Positions 17,336 through 26,000 of a DNA stretch of 64,000 nucleotides are shown here, in pieces. The stretch is from Arenibacter palladensis (lineage in GTDB: Bacteria; Bacteroidota; Bacteroidia; Flavobacteriales; Flavobacteriaceae), in contig NZ_FQUX01000001.1 of NCBI RefSeq assembly GCF_900129275.1, positions 372,001 to 436,000 on the forward strand, given 5' to 3'. Below the pieces are notes generated by a model, which made no database searches, was not told the origin of the DNA, and saw nothing but the letters and a program-made list of their open reading frames with translations. A program made the translations under genes and the position numbers. How positions within the stretch are numbered: the first letter of the stretch is position 1; each line of letters begins with the position of its first letter.

Positions 17336-18250
17336 ATGAAAAGAAGAGATTTTATACAAAAAACTGCCCTAACCAGCAGTGCGGTTACCTTAGGAGGATC
17401 TTTAGCCTATGGGGCCAACACCAATCTAGACATGAAACATACGTTCAACCTAAAATACGCCCCACATTTCGGAATGTTCAAGAACCTTGCAGGGGATGAC
17501 CTTATTGACCAAATAAATTTCATGGCCGACCAAGGGTTTACTGCATTTGAAGACAACGGCATGATGGGCAGGGATGTGGCAACCCAAACCAAAATTGGAG
17601 AAACCTTGGCCAAACGCAATATGACCATGGGTGTCTTTGTGATAGACAAGGGGGGCAACATGGCCAACACCTTAGCTGCCGGTAAACAAGAATACATTGA
17701 CATCTTTTTGGACGGATGCAAAAGAGCTGTAGAGGTAGCCAAACGCGTCAACGCCAAATGGATGACCGTTGTTCCTGGTGGATTTGAAAGAAAATTGCCG
17801 ATAGGTATTCAGGATGGCAATGTTATAGAAGCATTGAAAAGGGGTGCTGAGATTTTGGAACCCCACGGCCTGGTCATGGTATTGGAACCTTTGTCCGACT
17901 CCCCCGATCTATATTTACAGAATTCCGATCAGACCTATATGATCTGCAAGGGGGTGGACAGTCCTTCCTGTAAAATATTGTTCGACATCTACCATATGCA
18001 GAAAACTGAAGGTCATTTGATCCACAATATGGAACTTACTTGGGATGAGATCGACTATATCCAAATAGGGGACAATCCTGGTAGAAAGGAGCCCACTACG
18101 GGAGAAATTAATTACAAAAATGTATTTAAATATATACACAGTAAAGGTTTTAAAGGAGTCTTGGGTATGGAACACGGTAATTCCAAACCGGACAAGGAAG
18201 GTGAAATGGCCGTAATCAATGCCTACAAATCAGAAGATAATTTTTTGTAG
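17336..18250 (+). CDS. Tat-exported hydroxypyruvate isomerase-like TIM-barrel protein
   Basis: 304 residues. MKRRDFIQKTALTSSAV is a twin-arginine signal with a likely cleavage after about residue 26. The mature part is a xylose-isomerase-like TIM barrel of the hydroxypyruvate isomerase group: VLEPLSD, ILFDIYHMQ, YIQIGDNPGRKEP and VLGMEHGNSKP carry the expected metal and substrate residues. It is the third TIM-barrel protein of the locus and the second exported one. It follows the GMC pair after a terminator, so it may have its own promoter. Substrate inferred only as a sugar or keto acid. Confidence 0.88.
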   Translation: MKRRDFIQKTALTSSAVTLGGSLAYGANTNLDMKHTFNLKYAPHFGMFKNLAGDDLIDQINFMADQGFTAFEDNGMMGRDVATQTKIGETLAKRNMTMGVFVIDKGGNMANTLAAGKQEYIDIFLDGCKRAVEVAKRVNAKWMTVVPGGFERKLPIGIQDGNVIEALKRGAEILEPHGLVMVLEPLSDSPDLYLQNSDQTYMICKGVDSPSCKILFDIYHMQKTEGHLIHNMELTWDEIDYIQIGDNPGRKEPTTGEINYKNVFKYIHSKGFKGVLGMEHGNSKPDKEGEMAVINAYKSEDNFL

Positions 18251-18286
18251 TACGAACTACATTTTAGGACTCTAAGGCCACTTATT

Positions 18287-18294
18287 TAACTTTG
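18287..18294 (+). promoter_or_regulatory. Bacteroidota -7 box TAACTTTG
   Basis: TAACTTTG fits the TAnnTTTG box. A partial -33 element (TTTTAG) ends 19 bases upstream. The predicted start of transcription (about 18300) coincides with the 5' foot of the stem-loop that follows. Confidence 0.4.
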
Positions 18295-18301
18295 CATTTA
18301 G

Positions 18302-18347
18302 AAAGTTTCCATCTTGTTTCCCCGTCAAAGGAACAAGATGGAACTTT
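18302..18347 (+). terminator. long stem-loop overlapping a small-ORF start
   Basis: The left arm (18302-18321) pairs with the right arm (18330-18347) over about 18 base pairs with two bulged T residues and an 8-base loop. ATTTTTATA follows. It can serve as terminator for the TIM-barrel gene that ends at 18250. The right arm contains the ATG of the 28-codon ORF at 18338, so in a transcript from 18300 that start would be buried. Confidence 0.6.
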
Positions 18348-18424
18348 ATTTTTATACCATAGCGATTTATTTAATATTGTTTGTCCTAGGGCGAATAATA
18401 TATCACCATCATTTTAAAAAATGA
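18338..18424 (+). CDS. 28-residue single-helix membrane peptide, tandem copy A (tentative)
   Basis: Short ORF starting MELYFYTIAIYLILFVLGR and ending HHHFKK. It has one hydrophobic helix with a charged, basic C-terminus. It has the same length as the next ORF, and Met1, Tyr4, Ile10, Tyr11, Ile13, Phe15, Ile20 and Lys28 are identical in an ungapped alignment. The start lies in the right arm of a strong hairpin and no Shine-Dalgarno is exposed. Product unknown; it could also be a chance ORF in a terminator region. Confidence 0.4.
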   Translation: MELYFYTIAIYLILFVLGRIIYHHHFKK

Positions 18425-18525
18425 ACATGGTGCATTGCGTTATATTCTTGTTTTTGAGATAATTATGATCTATTTTTCAATTCGCATCGTATATTAATTA
18501 ATAAGCTATTTTAAGTCGGGGCAAA

Positions 18526-18612
18526 ATGGATAATTACATCACTATTCTGGTCATTTATTGTATAGCGTTCCTATGTGCGTTTATACTAAAACCCTATATA
18601 TCCAATAAATAA
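18526..18612 (+). CDS. 28-residue single-helix membrane peptide, tandem copy B (tentative)
   Basis: Short ORF starting MDNYITILVIYCIAFLCAF and ending LKPYISNK, one hydrophobic helix and a polar tail. GGGGC lies 5 bases before the ATG as a possible ribosome-binding site. It resembles copy A 101 bases upstream, with 8 of 28 identical positions and equal length. It is followed, 64 bases later, by the terminator of the convergent nrdA gene. Function unknown. Confidence 0.45.
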   Translation: MDNYITILVIYCIAFLCAFILKPYISNK

Positions 18613-18676
18613 GAACAACGTATCAGTAGATAAAGGGAATGATCGTTCCATATTTTCCCTGTCCATACAATAAAAA

Positions 18677-18702
18677 AATCCCCGAAGAATACTTCGGGGA
18701 TT
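18677..18702 (-). terminator. nrdA intrinsic terminator
   Basis: AATCCCCGAAG pairs with CTTCGGGGATT around a 4-base loop. On the minus strand it is followed by seven T residues. It lies 32 bases beyond the nrdA stop. Confidence 0.9.
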
Positions 18703-18733
18703 ATTTGTTTCTCAACTATGTTCTATAAGCCAT

Positions 18734-21205
18734 TTAGGAGCCACACATTAAACAATCGTCGTCTGCCTGACCCTCCTTTGCCTTGGCTATCAATTCCTTC
18801 ATCTCAGCAGCTGTCAAAGGCTGAACATCCAATTCTTGTGGATTGGCTGAAGTAGCCTCGACTTTAATCGTCTTGGCAACAGCGGGTGCCACTACAGTGC
18901 TTTCCACTTCTGCAATCACAGGGACTTCCTGCTTCTTGCTGTTATCCAAAGTAAACTTAATGGCATCTGCAGCCGCTTTGGTCCTTAGGTAGTACATACC
19001 AGTTTTAAGTCCGCTCTTCCATGCATAGAAATGCATTGAAGTCAATTTGGAATAGTTTGCGTTCTCCATGAACAAGTTTAGGGACTGACTCTGGTCTATG
19101 AAATATCCTCGTTGTCTGGACATATCAATTATATCCTTCATACTCAATTCCCAAACCGTTTTGTACAACTCCTTAATCTCGGCAGGTATATTCTCTATGT
19201 GCTGTACTGAACCATTGGCACGCATTAATTCCTGCTTCATATTCTCGTTCCACAGTCCAAGATTTACCAAATCTTCCAAAAGGTGCTTATTCACAACAAT
19301 AAACTCACCGGACAAAACCCTACGGGTATATATATTAGAGGTATATGGTTCAAAGCACTCATTGTTACCCAGTATTTGCGATGTTGAAGCGGTAGGCATT
19401 GGGGCTACCAATAGAGAGTTACGAACTCCGTTCTTTTTTACTTCTTTGCGCAATTTTGCCCAATCCCATCTACCGGACAGCTCTTCATCCTTAACACCCC
19501 ACAAATTATGCTGGAATTCCCCTTTGGATATTGGAGAACCTTCATAGGATGAATATGCGCCTTCCTCTTTTGCCATTTCCATGGAAGCTGTAACCGCAGC
19601 AAAATATAGCGTCTCAAAAATTTCTTGGTTCAATTCCTTGGCAGCATCACTGGTAAATGGCAATCTCAACATAATAAATGCATCTGCCAAACCTTGCACA
19701 CCCAAACCAATAGGCCTGTGGCGCATGTTGGAATTTTCGGCCTCCTTAATGGGGTAATAATTTCTATCTATTACCCTATTTAAATTTTTGGTAACACGTT
19801 TTGTTACCCTAAACAATTCCTTGTGATCAAACTCTCCATTCTTAATAAACATGGGAAGTGCAATGGAAGCCAAATTACATACCGCTACCTCATCCGGGGA
19901 AGTATATTCCAGTATTTCTGTACATAGATTGGACGAACGAATAGTTCCCAAGTTTTGTTGGTTGCTCTTCCTATTGGCGGCATCCTTGTAAAGCATATAA
20001 GGCGTTCCGGTCTCTATCTGTGATTCCAAAATCTTCTCCCAAAGCTCACGGGCCTTAACGGTTTTACGCCCTTTATTTTGTGCTTCGTATTGGATATACA
20101 ATTTCTCAAACTCCTCACTATGATGGTTAAATAGTCCGGGACATTCATTAGGGCACATTAGGGTCCAATTTTCATTGGCCTCAACCCTTTTCATGAACAA
20201 ATCCGGAATCCACATGGCATAAAACAGGTCTCTAGCCCTCATTTCTTCCTTTCCGTGATTTTTCTTTAGATCCAAGAAATCGTATATGTCCGCATGCCAT
20301 GGTTCCACATAGATCGCAAAACTCCCCTTACGCTTTCCACCACCCTGATCTACGTACCTTGCGGTATCGTTAAACACCTGTAGCATTGGTACAATACCAT
20401 TGGACGTTCCGTTGGTACCGGCAATATAAGAACCTGTGGCCCTTACATTGTGTATGGAAAGACCTATACCTCCGGCAGATTGGGAAATTTTTGCCGTTTG
20501 TTTAAGCGTATCATAAATACCATCAATACTATCGTCCTTCATTGCCAAAAGGAAACAGGAAGACATTTGAGGTTTTGGAGTCCCTGAATTAAATAAGGTA
20601 GGTGTAGCGTGGGTAAAGTATTTTTTGGACATCAACTCATAGGTCTCCAAGGCCGAATCCAAATCGTTCAAGTGGATCCCAATGGATACCCTCATCAACA
20701 TATGCTGTGGCCTTTCGGCAATCTTTCCATTAAGTTTCAAAAGATATGAACGTTCCAAAGTCTTAAATCCGAAATAATCGTAGCCAAAATCCCGGTTATA
20801 AATAATGGTAGAATCCAACCTATCCGCATTCGCAGCAACAACCTCATAAACCTCATCAGAAAGCAAAGGTGCCTTTTTTCCGGTTCTAGGGTTAACATAT
20901 TCATAAAGATCCTTCATCGTTTCGGAAAAGGATTTCTTGGTATTCTTATGTAGGTTGGAAACAGAAATACGGGCCGCCAATTTAGCGTAATCCGGATGGG
21001 AAGTAGTCATTGTAGCTGCTATTTCGGCCGCTAGATTGTCCAGCTCCGAGGTAGTTACACCATCATATAGTCCTTCTATAACCCGCATGGCAACCTTCAA
21101 TGGGTCCACCAGGTCATTAAGACCATAACACAATTTTCTTACTCTGGCCGTGATCTTATCGAACATCATCAGCTCTTTTCTTCCATCTCTTTTTACTACG
21201 TACAT
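18734..21205 (-). CDS. nrdA: ribonucleoside-diphosphate reductase, alpha subunit (class Ia)
   Basis: 823-residue large subunit that reduces ribonucleotides to deoxyribonucleotides. An ATP-cone allosteric domain covers about residues 1-90 ([18 protein letters not shown]). The catalytic barrel has the SSCFLL cysteine, NLCTEI and [15 protein letters not shown] motifs, and the C-terminal redox pair is CLMCGS. A 60-residue variable segment precedes the CxxC tail. The gene lies 136 bases downstream of nrdB, but a terminator-like hairpin and a 23-base palindrome lie between, so it may have its own control. Confidence 0.97.
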   Translation of the reverse strand: MYVVKRDGRKELMMFDKITARVRKLCYGLNDLVDPLKVAMRVIEGLYDGVTTSELDNLAAEIAATMTTSHPDYAKLAARISVSNLHKNTKKSFSETMKDLYEYVNPRTGKKAPLLSDEVYEVVAANADRLDSTIIYNRDFGYDYFGFKTLERSYLLKLNGKIAERPQHMLMRVSIGIHLNDLDSALETYELMSKKYFTHATPTLFNSGTPKPQMSSCFLLAMKDDSIDGIYDTLKQTAKISQSAGGIGLSIHNVRATGSYIAGTNGTSNGIVPMLQVFNDTARYVDQGGGKRKGSFAIYVEPWHADIYDFLDLKKNHGKEEMRARDLFYAMWIPDLFMKRVEANENWTLMCPNECPGLFNHHSEEFEKLYIQYEAQNKGRKTVKARELWEKILESQIETGTPYMLYKDAANRKSNQQNLGTIRSSNLCTEILEYTSPDEVAVCNLASIALPMFIKNGEFDHKELFRVTKRVTKNLNRVIDRNYYPIKEAENSNMRHRPIGLGVQGLADAFIMLRLPFTSDAAKELNQEIFETLYFAAVTASMEMAKEEGAYSSYEGSPISKGEFQHNLWGVKDEELSGRWDWAKLRKEVKKNGVRNSLLVAPMPTASTSQILGNNECFEPYTSNIYTRRVLSGEFIVVNKHLLEDLVNLGLWNENMKQELMRANGSVQHIENIPAEIKELYKTVWELSMKDIIDMSRQRGYFIDQSQSLNLFMENANYSKLTSMHFYAWKSGLKTGMYYLRTKAAADAIKFTLDNSKKQEVPVIAEVESTVVAPAVAKTIKVEATSANPQELDVQPLTAAEMKELIAKAKEGQADDDCLMCGS

Positions 21206-21252
21206 GTTGCTACAATTTATTTAAATAATACTTGATTTTGGGTTATGGCCCA

Positions 21253-21275
21253 ATATGTTAAAAACGTTAACATAT
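21253..21275. promoter_or_regulatory. candidate operator upstream of nrdA
   Basis: Perfect 9-5-9 inverted repeat: ATATGTTAA, spacer AAACG, TTAACATAT. It lies 48 bases upstream of the nrdA start. It does not match the usual NrdR-box consensus. Position and symmetry suggest a repressor or activator site in the nrdB-nrdA gap. Confidence 0.45.
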
Positions 21276-21293
21276 CAAATTCATCGCATAAAA

Positions 21294-21317
21294 ATCCCCT
21301 TATAACCCAAAGGGGAC
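21294..21317 (-). terminator. hairpin between nrdB and nrdA
   Basis: On the minus strand, TCCCCTT pairs with AAGGGGA across an 8-base loop and is followed by TTTTT. It lies 25 bases after the nrdB stop. It would reduce or end read-through into nrdA. Confidence 0.65.
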
Positions 21318-21341
21318 TCTTATTTATTATTATACCTATTC

Positions 21342-22328
21342 TTAAAAATCCGCGTCGAAGCTGATTTTCTGGGAATCGTCATCCTTATCCTTGTTCATGA
21401 CTCCGGCCTTTTGGTATTCGGCCACTCTTTTTTCAAAGAAATTGGTTTTCCCCTGTAGGGAAATCATATCCATAAAATCAAAAGGATTGGTAGAGTTGTA
21501 AACTTTATCACATTCCAATTCCACTAACAAACGGTCCGTTACAAACTCAAGGTACTGAGTCATCAACTTAGAATTCATTCCTATTAAACTTACTGGAAGC
21601 GATTCTGTAATAAACTCCCTTTCTATGTTCAAGGCGTTCACCAAAATTTCGGTAATCCTAGCTTTGGGAACCTTGTTTATAAGATGCTTGTTATGAAGAT
21701 GAACGGCATAATCACAGTGCATCCCCTCATCCCTCGAAATTAATTCATTGGAAAAAGTAAGTCCAGGCATCAACCCTCTTTTCTTTAGCCAAAATATAGA
21801 GCAGAATGCGCCAGAGAAGAAAATACCTTCCACCGCAGCAAAGGCAATTAGACGTTCTGCAAAACTTGGAGACTCTATCCACTTCAATGCCCAATCCGCC
21901 TTTTTCTTTATTGCCGGAAAATTCTCAATGGCATTAAAAAGCAAATCCTTTTCCTTTTCATCCTTTACATAGGTATCTATCAGAAGGGAATAGGTTTCAG
22001 AATGGATATTTTCCATCATTATCTGGAAACCGTAGAAGAACTTTGCCTCGGCATATTGAACTTCACTTACAAAATTTTCCGCTAGATTTTCATTTACAAT
22101 ACCATCGGACGCGGCAAAAAACGCAAGGATATGCTTAATGAAATAACGCTCATCGCTATTCAGCTTGTTGTTCCAATCATTAAGATCCGTGTGCAGGTCA
22201 ATTTCTTCAGCAGTCCAAAAACTAGCCTCACATTTCTTGTACCAATCCCACAAATCATGGTGTTTAATAGGGAAAATAACAAATCGGTTAAGGTTTTCTT
22301 TCAGAATCGGCTCTATAGCTGCTGACAT
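21342..22328 (-). CDS. nrdB: ribonucleoside-diphosphate reductase, beta subunit (class Ia)
   Basis: Small subunit carrying the diiron-tyrosyl radical. Visible ligand regions are [37 protein letters not shown] and [15 protein letters not shown]. The start is set at the ATG giving [19 protein letters not shown] (328 residues), which matches family N-termini. A longer in-frame version reaching 22445 adds 39 residues that do not look like NrdB. It is the first gene of the pair with nrdA. Confidence 0.95.
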   Translation of the reverse strand: MSAAIEPILKENLNRFVIFPIKHHDLWDWYKKCEASFWTAEEIDLHTDLNDWNNKLNSDERYFIKHILAFFAASDGIVNENLAENFVSEVQYAEAKFFYGFQIMMENIHSETYSLLIDTYVKDEKEKDLLFNAIENFPAIKKKADWALKWIESPSFAERLIAFAAVEGIFFSGAFCSIFWLKKRGLMPGLTFSNELISRDEGMHCDYAVHLHNKHLINKVPKARITEILVNALNIEREFITESLPVSLIGMNSKLMTQYLEFVTDRLLVELECDKVYNSTNPFDFMDMISLQGKTNFFEKRVAEYQKAGVMNKDKDDDSQKISFDADF

Positions 22329-22564
22329 ATCTTTTTTAGATTTATAGGGTTTCTTAAACTTAGGCGAAAAATTGCCCTCGATAGGAGATAACAAAGATTG
22401 CAAAATACCCCCAATAACTAAAGCCAAATAAGCATTATTAACCACAAAGTTTTTAACACAAAATGTTGAAATGTTACCTCGCTAGTGATGTTCATTACCT
22501 TTATAGTACAAAGTGAAATGGAAAAAATACCAATGGTTTCCTTGAAAAAATTATCCCAAAAAAA

Positions 22565-22603
22565 TAAACCAAAAAGTATATAAAAAACATACTCTTTGGT
22601 TTA
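22565..22603 (-). terminator. terminator of the 30-residue peptide gene
   Basis: Left arm TAAACCAAAAAGTAT and right arm ATACTCTTTGGTTTA pair over 15 positions with one mismatch and a 9-base loop. On the minus strand ATTTTTTT follows. A second 7-base stem with the same TTGGTTT arm lies at 22620-22636. Confidence 0.7.
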
Positions 22604-22619
22604 TGTGCTTCATTACCAA

Positions 22620-22636
22620 AAACCAACCTTTGGTTT
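22620..22636. repeat. small stem-loop AAACCAA-CCT-TTGGTTT
   Basis: Perfect 7-base stem with a 3-base loop. It lies between the peptide stop at 22693 and the terminator at 22565-22603 and shares its TTTGGTTT arm. It may be part of one structured 3' end. Confidence 0.4.
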
Positions 22637-22692
22637 ATATGGAGATGTATCCCGAAATTGCCTTTTCCCTATTTCATTTTAGGTTTTAAATA

Positions 22693-22785
22693 TTATAGAG
22701 ACAATGCGGCCAAGATCATAAATACCGAGATTGCAATCATTGCTAAAAAAACTAAGCTTACTGCTTTGATGTTTGAAATTGTCAT
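22693..22785 (-). CDS. 30-residue hydrophobic membrane peptide
   Basis: Short ORF starting MTISNIKAVSLVFLAMIAIS and ending FMILAALSL, essentially a single transmembrane helix with a Lys near the N-terminus. It is followed by a clear rho-independent terminator on its own strand, which supports a real transcript. A TATATTTG promoter box lies far upstream (22939-22946), which would leave a leader of about 150 bases. It sits alone between the HTCS gene and nrdB. No family recognised; it may be a small regulatory or toxin-like membrane peptide. Confidence 0.5.
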   Translation of the reverse strand: MTISNIKAVSLVFLAMIAISVFMILAALSL

Positions 22786-22938
22786 AATAGTGGAGTTTGA
22801 GTTAATATAGTATTTTGATACTTCGCACAAGGTTTTAACCAAATGGAAATAATAATGTTCACATAAATCCTAGCTATTTAGGATGCCAGCCTCTAAAACC
22901 TTGATTCCGGCATATTAGCTGGGAAATCATCTACATAT

Positions 22939-22946
22939 CAAATATA
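22939..22946 (-). promoter_or_regulatory. -7 box TATATTTG
   Basis: Perfect TAnnTTTG match on the minus strand, pointing towards the 30-residue peptide gene. No well-spaced TTTG element is seen 19-21 bases upstream, so the call is tentative. Confidence 0.3.
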
Positions 22947-23027
22947 TCCGAGTTAATCCAAAAAGAATATCCAATATGTAACAAAGTGTGCAATAAATGT
23001 AACATTGGCATTCCGTTGCTATACTTC

Positions 23028-26000
23028 TTAGGTGTTCTGATATTCCGCAGGAGTCTTATTGTAGGTTTCCCTAAAACACTTAATAAAATAGGAAGGTGTA
23101 TTAAATCCTACGGCATAAGCTATTTCACTGATCGAGGCATCGGAAGTCTTTAAAATATGAACGGCCTGTTTTAATCGTTGTGATCTAATAAAAGCAGTTG
23201 TAGATAGTCCGGTATAGGTCAATAGTTTCCTGTGAAGCTGCATACGGCTCATGGCCAATTTTTCACAAAAGGCCTCCGCATTAAAGTTGGGATCGGCCAG
23301 ATGATCATCCAACACGCTTTGCAACTTATTTAAGAACATTTCATCCGTAGGGGTAATTGCTATATCCTTGGCCTCCAAAATTGACTCATGGCTATACCGG
23401 TTCCGCAACATTTTTCTGTTTCCAATAAGGTTATCCACCCGTGCTTGAAGAATTTTTAGTTTGAATGGCTTGGTAATAAAATCATCTGCCCCGGATTGTA
23501 GGCCTAGCAGCTCCTGCTCTTCGCCTACTCCAGCTGTCAGCAAAATAATAGGGATATGACTGGTTCGTTCATCGGTCTTTAATTTGTTACATAGTTCTAT
23601 ACCGTCACAAAGGGGCATTCGTACATCCGATATTATAATATCCGGAACCACTTCCAAAGCGGTATTGATTCCTTCCTCACCATTGATTGCCTCCATAATC
23701 CTGTACCTAGTTTTCCAAGCCGAATTTAGAAACTCCCGTATCTCCTTATGGTCCTCAACAATTAATAGAATAGGCAGGTCGTCTGACCCGTCCCCATGAA
23801 CCGCATCCGGTATAGGCATTATATGGCCGCTGCAATCTGGATTTAAATTAGGCTCGCCCGCCTTCTTCACCAATTCCACAACTGCCAAATTTGTAAAATG
23901 GGATTTCCTTAAGGGCAAACTCACCGAAAAATGTATCAGTTTTGGCTCCTCCATTTCCACGGTTATGGTTCCTTGATACAAACTCACCAATTCCTTTACC
24001 ACGGATAGCCCCACCCCTGCACCTTCCGAATACTCATCTTGTTGATAGAAACGGGTAAAAAGATTATCCAGATCCACCTCTGAATATTGTCCTACAGTAT
24101 TTTTTACACTGATCCGCACTTTACCACCATCCCTTCTTGCTACAAACTGACACCTTCCTCCTTCACTTACATATTTAAAAGCATTGGAAAGAAGATTGAT
24201 TATAATTTTTTCTAATGCATCTTCATCAAACCAAACAGGCCTCAACTCGTCTATTTCCACCACATAATCAATTCTCTTAATACTGGCCCTATACCTAAAA
24301 GAAGAGGTTAGCATTCCCAAAAAGAGGCCCATATCGCCCTTGGAAATTTTTAATTTCAATTTACCCTTTTCCAACTTTGCCAAATGTAACAGTTGATCCA
24401 CCAAGGCAATTAAACGATTGATATTCCTCTTGATCATGGAAAAATTGGCAAAATCCATATCCGACAGCCCGCCTTGGGATAATTTCGCATCCACCGGTCC
24501 AGAAATTAAGGTAAGGGGAGTTCGAAATTCATGTGAAATATCCGTATATAACTTTGATTTAAAGCGGTTTAACTTTTTAAACCGTTCGGTCTCCTCCATT
24601 TTTAAACGAAGGTTCAATTGTAATTGCCATTGCCATTTTAAGTAACTGTAAACGCCGTAGGCCAATAATAAAAACAGGATTACATAAGAAAATTTGGCTA
24701 TAGACGTCAAATACCACGGCGACATAATGGAAAAAGAAAATCCGACTGGATTTTCGTTCCAGACCCCGTCATAATTACTGGCCTTTACTTGAAATTCATA
24801 TTCGCCGGGAGGTAAACGCGTATAACGTGCAAAGTTCTTTTGTCCGGCATACACCCAGTCACTATCAAAATTCACCAATCTATATTGGTATTGGTTTTTT
24901 TCCGGGAGCGAAAATTGAAGGCCGGAAAAGCTGAAGGATAACGTGTTCTGATTTGCTTTCAAAGCCAGCCCATCCGCAATTGGGAAGGCCGTATTATATA
25001 CATCAAAACCAGTGATCGCAATTTTTGGCACTGTGGTATTTTCCTTTATTTTATTGGGTTTAAACCAATAGAAGCCGTCCAAACCACCAAAATAAAGATT
25101 GCCATCACCATCCTTAAAATACGCACCGGTATTAAATTCCGTTGCCAAGCCTTCGTAATTGTTGTAATTTACAATACTAGGCGCGGCTTCCAATTTAGCT
25201 GCAGGGGTAAATTTGGTTATACCTTTATTGGAGCTCAGCCATAGGGTTCCTTCATTATCCGGCAATATACCGTAAATCACATTATTGGCAAGACCGTCCC
25301 TTACACTGTACTCATAAAACAGGTTATTTTCTATGTCATACGCATTGAGTCCCGAACCATTGGTACCGATCCAGAGTATGTCATTGGGAGCATAATAAAG
25401 GCATTTTATCCTATTGCTTGACAAGGAGGTTCCATTGCTCACAAATTGATGGTTCGTAAATGTCTCCTCCTCAATATTGAACCTTGAAATTCCATGGCCT
25501 TCTGTGCCAATCCACAAATTTCCCTTACCATCCGAGGTAACGACCCTAACATTATTGCTGGGTATGCCATTTTGAAGATTCGGATCGTAAGCGTACCTTC
25601 TTACTTCACCCTTATCCTTATCAAATTGAATAAGGCCATCGTCTCGTGTGCCCAGCCAGATCCTTTTCTCTTCATCCTGATAAATAGACCAAATGGTATT
25701 TGCTGAAAGAGAACTATCACCGGTATCGGAAAAATGCACAAAGTTACCTTCGGTATCGCGCATATTTAGGCCACCGTCCTGGGTCCCTATCCATAAATTA
25801 TCCTCTTTATCTATCATTAAACTCATGACGCGATCGGAAGAAATGGTATTTTCACTTTCGGTTCCCGTCTTAAAAGTCCTCCAACTATCGTCCTCTGGGA
25901 TATACTGGGTTAGACCTTTGCCCGAAGTACCTATCCAAACCGAGTTCTTCCTATCTACCACAATAGACCTAACAACATCTATACTAATATTCTCCGGTGT

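Noticed and set aside
19098-19547. 149-codon plus-strand ORF
   Set aside because: It is antisense to nrdA, whose frame is fully conserved.
22329-22445. N-terminal extension of nrdB by 39 residues
   Set aside because: The extension does not resemble NrdB, while [12 protein letters not shown] at 22328 matches family starts.
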